DNA from: Liolophura sinensis
Lineage: Eukaryota > Mollusca > Polyplacophora > Chitonida > Chitonidae
DNA: 64,000 nucleotides
NCBI RefSeq assembly: GCF_032854445.1
Contig: NW_027017982.1
Coordinates: forward strand, 103,001-167,000
Direction of reading: 5' to 3'
The translations under genes and the position numbers were made by a program. The notes under the pieces were generated by a model. That model saw nothing but the letters and a program-made list of their open reading frames with translations, did not search any database and had not been told where the DNA came from. Of the stretch, positions 1 to 10,449 are shown in pieces; position 1 is the stretch's first letter; each line of letters begins with the position of its first letter.

Positions 1-507
1 TACACAATAAAAGTTCCTGGCGAACATAAAGCACGACTTAACCAGCGAGAGTTGGAGTAGACGCTGTGACATGTTCAGTCGGATTTGATCTAAAAGACCA
101 TCGACTGCGGAGGATCACGTGGACAACTGCAAGGGTATTTATTACATACTGACATCGAGATTGCGGAGTAAATATGTAGCCATATGAATACACGTTGCTG
201 CATTTTTTGATCAAATACAGTTTGTACCACGTTCTGTAATCTTTTCTGTGAAGTTCTTTAATCCACAACTTGTTCAAAAATGCAATTCAGGCATTTCGCA
301 ATCATTAAAATATGTTAATAACTTAACCGTACATTATCAAAGTGGCCAGTTTTATACATGTACATACTGAAATAACTTTGGTGAAGCATATTTTAAAAAC
401 TTTGTTAAACTAACATTAATGTTGAGAAATAGTCAGATCCATGTAATACGTAACATACAAATTTACGATAATTACCGCGAATTCGTTAAGTACAGAAGCA
501 CACTTAC

Positions 508-774
508 AGTACACAGAAACATTGACTATCCTCTCTACTCTCTTCACATTATTACTAGCTGTCACAATGTAGGCTCCAGAGACAGTCCTGTTGATCTTGC
601 CGAACCTGAGCACAGATGTATATCTGTGATTTGTCACGCTCAGGTCATTCGGCTGACCTCCGCGACTCCAGCTTATCGTGGGCTCAGGCTTAGCCCAGGT
701 AGTACAGGACAGCTCAGCCGTGACATTCTCCACGAAAATGTACGATGATTTACAGCTGGTAAACATGGGTCCGT
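508..774 (-). CDS. Ig-superfamily gene, exon 6 (Ig domain 5, one core Cys missing)
   Basis: A 267-nt exon with acceptor ATTTCAG| and donor T|GTAAGT, phase 1-1. The product has the B-strand Cys in AELSCTTW and the Trp in TISWSRGG. In the F strand, where the canonical disulfide partner should stand (YxCxA), it reads GAYIVTASN, so the usual Cys is Val. Other cysteines (FTSCKSS near the N-terminus; one created near the donor) could substitute. The gene continues past the left edge, because this exon ends in a strong donor and no transmembrane or terminal exon has been seen. Confidence 0.8.
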
Positions 775-2199
775 CTGAAATCAAAAAGGAGTACCATATA
801 GTGCAACGAAATTTCTTTTTGAACTGGACGGTAATATGTTGCTTGCCCGTGTAGAAAGGAGCCTGAATAACGAGCATGAAGGTATCTACAGTGTGTTCCT
901 CTGTCCTAAGTTATCCCAAACAATGTTATTATTTTATTCGCTTGAGCGAAACTTCATCAAGATTTGACAAACACGCCAAAATGTTAACGTCTCGGTTTGT
1001 TTTCTTCTGTTGCTTTGGTTAGTGAAAGGACATGCCGTTTGTCTATGTGTCTGAATATTTGTAAATAAGATGGTGAAATAACAGTCATTCAGTTCGAGTG
1101 TACAACTGAGAGAAAAAGGAAGTTTTTCAGCGGCAACTCATCTGTTATATATATCAGGCATTTATTGCAATTTCTGTTATAGGACTGGTCAAAAAGAATA
1201 TGGTCGGTTTTTTTTGCAGCCGGAAGCAGCTTTCGGGTTGTGCGGCACGTGAGAACGTGGAGGACTGTAGGCATACATGTACATATACCCGCCTTCACAA
1301 AGAATGGAAGAAGGAAGCATAATTAGAAATATATATACATGCGTTTGTGATCGTCGTTTGTTACAGTCAAAATGTTAACAGCTTTAAAGCTGTTGACAAA
1401 ATGGATTCCGTAATAATTGTAAATGATATACAATTAAATGAAAAAGTACTGTTTGGATATTTAAATAAAGCCATGAGTCAAAAGTTTACGTCCGCTCTCG
1501 TCATTACATCAGCATTAACAACATTTTGGTGAACCTCAGATGTGTTAGAGCAAAAACAGTAAACGTTCCAATGTGATAGAAGAATAAAAAATGGTATAAG
1601 TTGGCATTTTTGTAGTAAACCATCCGAGACACGAAACCTAAACAAAAAACAAAACAACACGTCCTCATACAATGGGCACGTCTATTCTGCCGGCATACGT
1701 GTATATACCTGTGAGTTCAAGTTTACCTTTATTTCTGAAATACGCACATTTCGGTCATATGAATACGGCTGAGTAGAGATCCACAACATTTCGTCATATG
1801 TTCGTTATACGTTCGAATTCAGTTGGGTTAGAAACTCTTTACGCTCGAGTACAAATATTTTAGCTTTTGTTAGCTACAGTACTACCAAACAGGTCATGTG
1901 ACGGATATGTACAGGTCAATTGTGCCTCAGATAATTGTTTGATGCCACTTCAAGCCGAAGAGACGGGCTTTGTACAAAACCGATAAGATGGTTTCCTTTT
2001 GCTATATAGTTAACTCTCTTACAAATGTGTAGCTCCTTTATTCAGCCGAGGGTTATTGGGCCAAAGTTCAGGGAGCTAAGTTATGCACTTCCAAGCATTG
2101 TATATAAAACACCAAACTAAAAACATTCAAAAGGCGTACATCAGACTGAAAAACCAGTATGTTCTACGGTTGTGTGGGCTAACATGTAGCATTCATTCG
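775..2199. other. Intron of the Ig gene, nothing recognised
   Basis: AT-rich DNA between Ig exon 6 and the SINE pair. No exon with Ig cysteines, no RNA gene and no element was recognised on either strand. The 507 bases to the left of exon 6 are likewise featureless. Confidence 0.5.
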
Positions 2200-2505
2200 T
2201 AAACCTGCGGATTCCCCCGGACTCTGCCACCATTAATGCTGGCCGCCGTCGTGTTGGTGAAATACTCTCGAGAACGGTGCGTAAAACACCAATCGAACAA
2301 TAAAATAATATATCATTTATAAAATAATTGCATGCTGGCTTCTTCTCCGGCCGTAAGTGGGAAGGTCTGGTAACAACCTGCAGATGGTCGTGGGTTTCCC
2401 CGGGATCTGCCCGGTTTCCTGACACCCTAAGGCTGGCCGCCGTCGAACAAGTGAAACGTTCTTGAGCACGGCGTAAAACACCAATCAAATAAATTAATTA
2501 ATCAA
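2200..2505 (+). repeat. Two adjacent 5'-truncated SINE copies
   Basis: At about 2200-2305 and 2330-2505 the 3' part of the window's common SINE appears twice (CTGGCCGCCGTCG..., AACGG(T)GCGTAAAACACCAATC, then an AAATAAAT-type tail). The second copy also has the central CTTCTCCGGCCGTAAGTGGG block. Tails differ, so these are two insertions or a duplication. Confidence 0.8.
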
Positions 2506-3282
2506 ATGATTGTAATACTTTTGACGTACGTTCCACCATGCATGCAGAAAAAATGCTAATTTACTTATCTTTCTACAGATTTACATTCATTAAAGTTTCC
2601 CTAAATTTATAAATACAAACACTAACATACAAACTTTAAATTGTAGCTTCTAGATGTTAAAACAAAAACAAATGTGTTTTCTATTTTATTAATAAGTTTA
2701 GCTTTGTATGAGTATCAATGATAATAGCTTTTTATGACAGCCAATGTGTTAAATGTTTATAAAACCGAACCTAGACAAAGTACGTCATCTAAAACAAATC
2801 CCAAAGTCATAAATCCCGAAAAACAACTGTTATCCAATGCATAATTTTTATCCAACACTGCAGCTTCATCTGTCCATTACATATACACAGACATGACAGA
2901 ATTACGTAGCCTACCCGTGTTCACGTAGGCCCTATTATGGCGTAAAGCGAAAATAAAGTTTCTATTAAAATGGCGTTGACATAGGTATCTACATGTACGT
3001 CTCAGATAAATTCCAAATATGGTTAATAAACCACACATGTTAGTACAGAATAAGGAGAGTAAAGGTCTGTTATCAGAAGAACAAACTTATTATGCATCTG
3101 GGCACTTTGAGAGTTTGTGTTCAAAACAAAAAAATTCTACTTAAGTCTTTGTATAAACGTGGCACTGAACAATTCCATGCACTTTCTACGTCACGTCAAA
3201 AGACATTTTTACTGCTTTACAATCTTCAATTCAGGTTTCAATTACACGCAAGTGTCACTGAATAACTACCTGTACTACTGGG

Positions 3283-3482
3283 TACATGTCAAACACATGT
3301 ATTCTGTTTCAAACGTTTTAGTTTAGATTTAAACTACGCAATAGTCATTGACTAAATACATATACTACAAAGAACACATGCCTACATGTCAAACACATGT
3401 ATTCTGTTTCAAACGTTTTAGTTTAGATTTAAACTACGCAATAGACATTGACTAAATACATATACTACAAAGAACACATGTC
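3283..3482 (+). repeat. Tandem duplication of a 100-bp unit
   Basis: Bases 3283-3382 and 3383-3482 are nearly identical (TACATGTCAAACACATGTAT ... AAAGAACACATG), differing at about two positions. No coding potential. A recent duplication inside the last visible intron of the Ig gene. Confidence 0.9.
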
Positions 3483-6469
3483 TTAGAATTTACAGTTTTC
3501 AACGCGGTAAGGGGTACATTGATAACAGTTACTGTATGTGTATCGTAGACGTTGGAGGATTATAAAATATGCAACTCGCGTAGTTCATACAAGATGTCCG
3601 TCAGCTATACCAAAAAAGGTGTTACAACATGTGTTTATATATAGTGTGTAGGAGTTTTTAGAAATTTCGCGTAGATGTAAATGTTAGACTAAATTCAAAT
3701 GCACCGAGCTTATATAATGCATTGGTACTGTACACGCCCTTTCAACACTACACGCTGCATTTCACGCTGTAACAGTTATTCGGGCGCTTAAATTTCCATA
3801 TTGTACTTACCTTATTGATATTTTACACTCTTCTCAAAAAAAGTGAAAAAGTTTCCTCTGTATAGGACGGCGATTGGTCTGTGTTAGTTGGATGAAACAA
3901 CGCAAAGATTTAGAGAAATCCAAACCAGGTGCCTGTAAAACGCCTCCATTGAACTAGCGAAAGCAGGATTCGAGCCTGCGATGTGGCTGGTCAAGGACAA
4001 ATCGGCTAAAAGGAGAACAGTGGTTTAGTCGCTGAAGCCAGAAAGGGCCTCAGTCAGAGGAAACAGTGCATGGGGTTAGTTTACACATATTTCTGAGGAA
4101 TCGTTACATCGACATGCTGCATGTACCCTAATATTTCTGGCCTCATGAAGACTATGCATTTCTTGTAACTACCGGTTTAAGAACTAAAAATAGATTAGAT
4201 ACAGGCAACAAAGATGCACTGTAAAGTGATCATGGCAGGGTGTGGGTAATTTTTTTCACTCAAAGATGCCGACGAAAATTTACGAAAAGGTGAGCAATGT
4301 TAAGAAATTCCCTGAAGTTCGTGTACGAGGTGTGCCAAAGCATTGCGTTTTGTGAGTGTATTGAATTCACGTCTACATAAGGATTAGGCCTGTGTTAGTA
4401 CTGTAGTCAGTATTGTGACAATAACTACATGTAACTGCATGCACACGTGCACGCTCACCTAATACGCCAATGTAACAAAGCGACAATGTGAACACATGTA
4501 CATGTAAGTGAAGCACCCTTGACACACAAGGTGCACAGAAGCTTGGTTTTGGCGAAGGAGCTTACGCTTAAGTCATTTCCATCCACTAATTTAATATATA
4601 TGAGTAATACATTGTTGGAACACTGGAGTATTAGAGAGGGATTTTTCTGCGATTGTGTGGAAAATGTAAACAAAATCAGTTTTGGTATTAAAGCTGTTAG
4701 TAACCTGCATTTTCTGGGGTTCAAGCTTCGGTACCAATAATCTCATTTCTAGTTAAATCCGGTTTGTCTCCATGCGGTGGAATATCGATTGGTGCTATCC
4801 CAATGTCTGTAGGATTATGTGCAAAGGAGATAAAATTTATCCAGTTTTGATAAAGTATTCAAAAACATATCAAAGAAGTTGCCGATATGACGGCATAAGT
4901 GGGATTCAAACCCCTCCTAAGCTATTTGTATACCTGCTGCTGAAGTAAAACTGCTCGAATGTTGCGGACGGCTAAATTTGTAAACTCTTTCATGCACAGG
5001 GCACCATTCCCATAGATAAACATATTACAACAATTAAGACCAGAAAAATAAAGGATATATATATATCAGATACTTGTAAAGTTGGTCTTGGATTATACCT
5101 TTGAACTACTGCAGATAGTCACTGTGTTCTTTTGTGTCAAGAATGCATTGTTGCAATGGAGCAATAGGAAGAAAGTGAGAAAATACCCGAAGAAAAAATA
5201 AAAGGAGTATACTGAATTTGAACCCGAGGCATATCACATGTCACATACAACACGTATAGTACTGAAGTCCAGCACGTACATATTGCGCCTTTGATCTTTT
5301 GCTAGTGAGGAAAAACGAAAGACAAAAATACACTGTTGAAAGTTTGAGTCCGTTCCCATGGCAATCTGCAGAAATTAATTTCAAGTCCCACGTCAAGAAA
5401 TCCAAAATCGAAAATCTACAAATTTTAGAAAAGACCGTGGACAAAACACCTGGGCTCTTTTCATGTCAGAAGATTAATTCCTCCTAGAGCAATATTTTTA
5501 AGGTTTAAATTAAAATGCAAGCAAGATGGCCGTATCAGCCGAGTTACGGTTCACAATCTTAAGTCCTACCTTAGGATATACTTTAAAGAATTGTTGAACG
5601 ACCATATTCGCTACAAACGTGACATAGCGTGAAAGCGTACATTCGTCCTAGTCATCAGAGCGTTATATGTACACTATATAAATGTAGCATGTACATGTAA
5701 ATGTGCCAAATGTAGTAATTTGGCTGGTGGCAGCTTTTTGAAAGGAATGCAAGCCCTTTGTTTTATAAATATGTTCAACGATTTCAGCATGCACACAGTA
5801 AATATATAGTCGCTATGCTCAGCTTTATATCTGTAACAGTTTTTTTTACGTGACTTGCAAATACGGCAACATTGTGCTTTCACCCGTACATCGCTGGAAA
5901 CAAATAAGACCAGATTCGTGACCAGGACATCAGACTACATTAGATTAAAATATTCGAATTTATTTTTTTTTGTTTTCACCTGACATCACTTTCGCTGTAT
6001 CAGCTAAAATCTAGTTAGTACACAAATTTTCTTCTTTTTCTAAATAACTTCCAGGGAACGCTTGTTACGTGTACTTTAACTGAAAACAATCTCAAGATGG
6101 AATATCATACTTCCTAACCGATATCCTCATTTCCAATTTTGTAATATTTGTCTTCTTGCCTTGGGATGGCGTCCGGCCTTAAGACTGCGTCTCTTTATTA
6201 CATAAGCTTAATTTGGAATTTAAACATTAAACATTAAGTTTACATTATATCTCTCTCATGATAGGACAAAGTATTCATTGAGTAGGTGTGTAGTGCATAT
6301 ATACATATTGTACGGTACTGAAGTTTTCTGTTTGGCTGCTGAGAAAAAAAAAATATCATGTGGCCGTTGCCATGCCTACACACACACACACTGTCTAACT
6401 ATTCTGTAAATATACATATATGCACCTACACGCACATAGGCATACGATTTGGGTCTACATTGTTAGGGT
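3483..6469. other. Intron of the Ig gene, nothing recognised
   Basis: Scattered short frames without domain pattern or splice support. Two tRNA-like words (ATTCGAGCCTGC near 3970 and GATTCAAACCCC near 4905) may be remains of old SINEs. The stretch 2506-3282 is also empty. Confidence 0.45.
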
Positions 6470-6715
6470 CCTCCGTGATCGAGGGTGTTACCACACCAGC
6501 GCGGAGCAATGACCCACAAACCTCCCACCAATGCGGTCCCTGTGAGTTCAAAATTGGCTCATGCTGGCTTCCTCTCCGGCCGTTGGAAGCTCTGCAGCAT
6601 TTTGCGGATGGTGGTGGGTTTCGTCCGGGCTCTGCTCGGTTGTTTTCCATTATAATGCTGGCCGTATAAGTGAAATAGTCTTGAGTACGGCGTCAAACAC
6701 TAATCCAACAAATAC
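6470..6715 (+). repeat. tRNA-derived SINE copy, diverged
   Basis: Starts with a decayed tRNA-like head (TCCTCCGTGATCGAGG...), then CACCAATGCGGTCCCTGTGA, the central CTTCCTCTCCGGCCGTTGG block and the 3' part (AAATAGTCTTGAGTACGGCGT). Same orientation as the copy at 54163. Confidence 0.75.
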
Positions 6716-7850
6716 ATAAATACAATGTTCAAATGCTTATGCAAATATGCTTATCCTATTCTCGATTCCCCAGTGGAACTCGGTCGATGTGTGGACAGAA
6801 TAATTCGAACCAAATTTTAAAGGAGGCTGGACAACTATAAATGATTCGCAAGTTACTAAGATTGTCGTTTAAGGGACTGCAGCCGTTCTGATTAAACCTG
6901 AAGATTTAAATAAGGTTTGAAGCTGAAAGGTTTGAACCTTTAAATATCAGAATATTGCCGTTATATTACAAGCAGATTTCAGAAACATGTACATCGCTTT
7001 CAATTAAAATCCACCATCGTTTTAAATTGGGGGGGGGGATATTACTGTGTGAATCTTAATTCTAGTTGAGGGATATGTCATCGAAATTGGGTTTATACTG
7101 TATAATCACAATTCAGATTGAATTCTAGACATGTAATTGAACAATCCGCCTCGAATAAGCTATCGAACTCGCCGAACAGGCAAGGATTTTTTTTTGCATA
7201 CTTGCGAAGTTAGGAAGGTACGTGCCAGCCGATTGCAACGCTGGTTGACAATCTTCTACTAAACACCTTATTTGCCTTAATTTCAAAAGAGTTGTAATGA
7301 TTCAGCAGCTTACAAAAACAACACGTAGAAAAAGTATTTTGTGGCATCTTTTTGACACAGTTAAATTCGATACCTGAATCGAAAATGACAAAATTGGCAG
7401 TTCACCTAAGGATTGTTTCCCTCAGCTCAGCCAATATGTCCACCCGCGCTTTGTGCTCTGAGCAATTGTGCGCTGCCAAGTCGGTTTCAGCCAGCTGCCG
7501 GCCACACAGCGGCAAAGCGTCCATGAAAATGCAACGAACATTGACTGAAGTACCGGTGTTAATTCAGCAAAAATTATTCGACATGCTCTTCATTGTGATA
7601 AATTCGTTATACCAGTGTGTTTAGTGAGTACACAGTTTGATACTTCTTCTCGATAATGAATATTTTCACGAGCCCGAAGGATCATCTCGACGACATATCA
7701 GGGCTTATAGCAACGCAACACGTTCGTATAGCTTACATTAAGTAAGGTCAACCAACAGAAAATAAAACAAGTTCATGGACATGGTGATCACTGAATAAAT
7801 TTAAAAGAACTTCTCAAGAAAGCTAATATGTACAAAGGCGAGAAACTTAC
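6716..7850. other. Intron of the Ig gene, nothing recognised
   Basis: Contains a G run near 7029. A Cys/Ser-rich 90-codon plus frame lies at 7352-7624 without ATG context, splice sites or a family I recognise. Treated as non-coding. Confidence 0.45.
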
Positions 7851-8186
7851 ACTTGACATCCAGTGTGAGATTGGATGATGCACGTTTCCTGCCTCTATTA
7901 CCAGGTCTCTGAGCCTCACAACTGATGACGTCACCATCCTGATATCGATTAACTCTCACTGTATACCGCTGGGTGGTCAGGTACCCGTGATTGTGCCCTT
8001 CATGTGAGCTCACACCTGACATATCTGCCGCTGTCATAGGATTGCTGTTGTTGTACCAGGTCAGAACGGCACTAGGATTGGACTCACTGGTGTTGCATGT
8101 AAATGTCACTGTGCTGTTTTCTGTGACGGTGACTGTATTTCCCGATGTTCTGGAATCTACCCGGAGCTGTACACGGTCAGGTCCGA
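7851..8186 (-). CDS. Ig-superfamily gene, exon 5 (Ig domain 4)
   Basis: A 336-nt exon with acceptor TATGTAG| and donor T|GTAAGT, phase 1-1. The domain runs from GPDRVQL to SNLTLDVK and shows a B-strand Cys in VTFTCNTSESN, Trp in VLTWYNN, and an F-strand Cys in DVISCEAQ, closely matching C2/I-set domains of nectin- and CD22-like proteins. A His-rich loop (SSHEGHNHG) lies between them. It is separated from Ig domain 3 by the Polinton-bearing intron. A full-length minus-strand SINE ends about 27 bp upstream of its acceptor. Confidence 0.85.
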
Positions 8187-8212
8187 CTACATACATAAAC
8201 AAATATTACATT

Positions 8213-8470
8213 TATTTATTTATTTATTTCATTGGTGTTTTACGAGGTACTGAAGAATATTTTACCCATACGATGGCGGCCAGCATTATGGTGGGAGGAA
8301 ACCGGGCAGAGAAACCCACGACCATCCGCAGGTTGCTGGAAGACCTTCCCACTTACGGCCGGAGAGGAAGCCAGCATGAGCTGGACTTGAACTCACAGCA
8401 ACCGCATTGGTGAGAGGCTCCTGGATCATTACGCTGCGCAAGCGCGCTAACCAACTGAGCCACATAGGCC
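8213..8470 (-). repeat. Full-length tRNA-derived SINE, minus strand
   Basis: On the minus strand it starts at 8470 with a tRNA-like head (GTGGCTCAGTTGGTTAGCGC, box A-like), a box B-like GAGTTCAAGTCC, then the conserved body and a (AAAT)n tail at 8213-8230. It sits about 27 bp upstream of the acceptor of Ig exon 5, inside the intron. Confidence 0.85.
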
Positions 8471-8962
8471 CCCAAATATTACATACACTAAATATACCTT
8501 ACATACAAATACAATATATTGACATCACTACATATTGCCTACAAATACCAATGAAAATGGAACAAGTATTTTCTGAATTGAGTTATGGATTTGTTGTTGT
8601 TTTACCCCGTATTCAAGAATTGTTCACCCTGTTGACGGCGGTCATGTTCACGAGTTGGGAAAACTGGAGTGATCGGTGTAGATCCCAGGCCTTTGTCAGG
8701 TACCTCTTGAACTAAAGCCGAATCATAGGAGTATGTGGAATTTCTAGCAGGTCGTAACAGGAGGCACAAGGCCTGGCAAATATATACAGAGTAATTTGAA
8801 GGAAATGTGCACAACCCACAGTATTTTACATTTTTGCACTGTTTGTATTATGTTTATCAATAATCAAAATATTTTCAGACAGTATCTGTAACATTTTATC
8901 TCCATAATTTCAGATTACAGGTACATACACTACACTTAAATGTGATGTACGCGACTCAAACA

Positions 8963-9180
8963 CCCAGAAGCCTCTTACCAATGCCATCGCTGTGAGTTCA
9001 AGTTCAGCTCATGCCGGCTTCCTCGCTGACCGTGCTTGGCAAGGTCTCCCTCAACCTGCGGATGGTCGTGGCTTTCCCTGGGCTTTGCCCGGTTTCTCCC
9101 CACCATAATGCTGACCGCCGTCGTATAAGTGAAATATCTTGAGTACGGCGTAAAAGAACAATCAAATAAATAAATAAACA
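8963..9180 (+). repeat. SINE copy, 5'-truncated
   Basis: Lacks the tRNA-like start. It retains CACCAATG-type and box B-like sequence, the central body and the 3' end TTGAGTACGGCGTAAAA followed by a CAAATAAATAAATAAACA tail. Confidence 0.8.
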
Positions 9181-10340
9181 AATCAATGTGAGATGGTTTG
9201 AGGATCATTTAAAGGCATCTAAGGCGCAATTCTGCACTACATGATTACTCCTTCTGAGAACACAAGAGACAGTTCATACATGTTATTTACATGTTAATGG
9301 ATTGTATTGCTATTCTAATATCCTGATGTAACGCACTTTTTGTTTTTATCATGGTCTTTTAAAGGAGAAAACACAACCTGTCTAAAACATACTTTAATCA
9401 AAACAAACTTTATAAAAAGTATCACACTTTTTATTTTAATGAGATTTCACCGAATAACGTGTAGAACAAGAAGATAATTCTGCACAAATGCCTGGTGTGA
9501 GTCGAGGCAGCCATCTTGGGAACTTTATCCAATCAAACAAGCTGCTATCAGATTACGCGGCCTAAACTGTGGCGTAGTCTATACCCATTCACTTCATGAC
9601 ATATGATAACACAGACCTACTGCATAAGACATTATTTTCTGATCTTTAACAGCCATTTAGTTAACTGTAGCAGAGTGGCCATTTCACAAAGTGTTGTGGA
9701 TTAGGTCATTTACGGACTACCACAGACGTAAAATCAGTTGATTGACAAGCCGTGTAATAATAGGACGGCATTACAAACTATGTCAGACAGTAGCATACCG
9801 TCTCGGCCCGAACTGTATTCATTTCCCCAAAATAAAATTGTTGTCTTTCATTTTAGCGTTTAGTCAGCAGTTTGTAAATAACAAATATCAGAATCTGTGC
9901 AATATTCACTAGGCATCTCACAGCACAATTCTTAAAATTAATTAAATCCTAAGATATAATTTCTTTTCTCGATTTTACTGCAGTTGAAGAATTTAAATTT
10001 TGTTCCTTCGTCTTTCTCGAATACAAAGAGTGTCTTTTTGTTTTCTTTTATATAATACAGTGAAATTATGAGTATGTCCAATTTTCCGGAAAACTATATT
10101 AATCACTAGGGCCTTCATCGCCGAAGTCCACAACTTTTATCTGCCATCGGCTACCACTTAGACTATCATAAAATACAGTCGACGTCCGAGAGCAAGAGCA
10201 GATGTGACGACACCTGCACATGTGACGAAATTGGAGACCTGCTAAAGCTATGTCAAGACGAAGTTTCACTAACTGTTTACTGGGTTTGAGAAAAAAATCA
10301 GAAAAACATATTTAATGCTGGTTCATGACGCTTTGAATGA
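9181..10340. other. Intron flank left of the Polinton, nothing recognised
   Basis: AT-rich host DNA up to the target duplication. No gene or repeat recognised. Confidence 0.5.
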
Positions 10341-10345
10341 TAGTC
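10341..10345. repeat. Target-site duplication TAGTC (left copy; right copy 24578-24582)
   Basis: TAGTC directly abuts both outer ends of the inverted repeat. Polintons usually make 6-bp duplications. If one more base is taken on each side, ATAGTC (left) and TTAGTC (right) give 5 of 6 matches, so a 6-bp duplication with one change is also possible. Either way it shows integrase-mediated insertion. Confidence 0.8.
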
Positions 10346-10387
10346 AGTAGTAGGTGGAGTATAGGTTCTGGCACACCCTCTATTTGG
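10346..10387 (+). repeat. Left terminal inverted repeat of the Polinton (42 bp)
   Basis: These 42 bases match the reverse complement of 24536-24577 without a mismatch. The repeat is much shorter than the several-hundred-bp repeats usual for Polintons. Beyond it the two ends no longer align, because the right side has picked up internal repeats or the left side has lost sequence. The polymerase ATG follows only 62 bp later. Confidence 0.92.
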
Positions 10388-10449
10388 ATGAGTTCAAACG
10401 GCTGGCGGCTATCGAAATTTACAATTAGAGAGATGCTTTTATTAGTATA

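Noticed and set aside
8430-8470. tRNA gene on the minus strand (also 54170-54240)
   Set aside because: Box A- and B-like words belong to SINE heads; a full cloverleaf and acceptor stem are absent.
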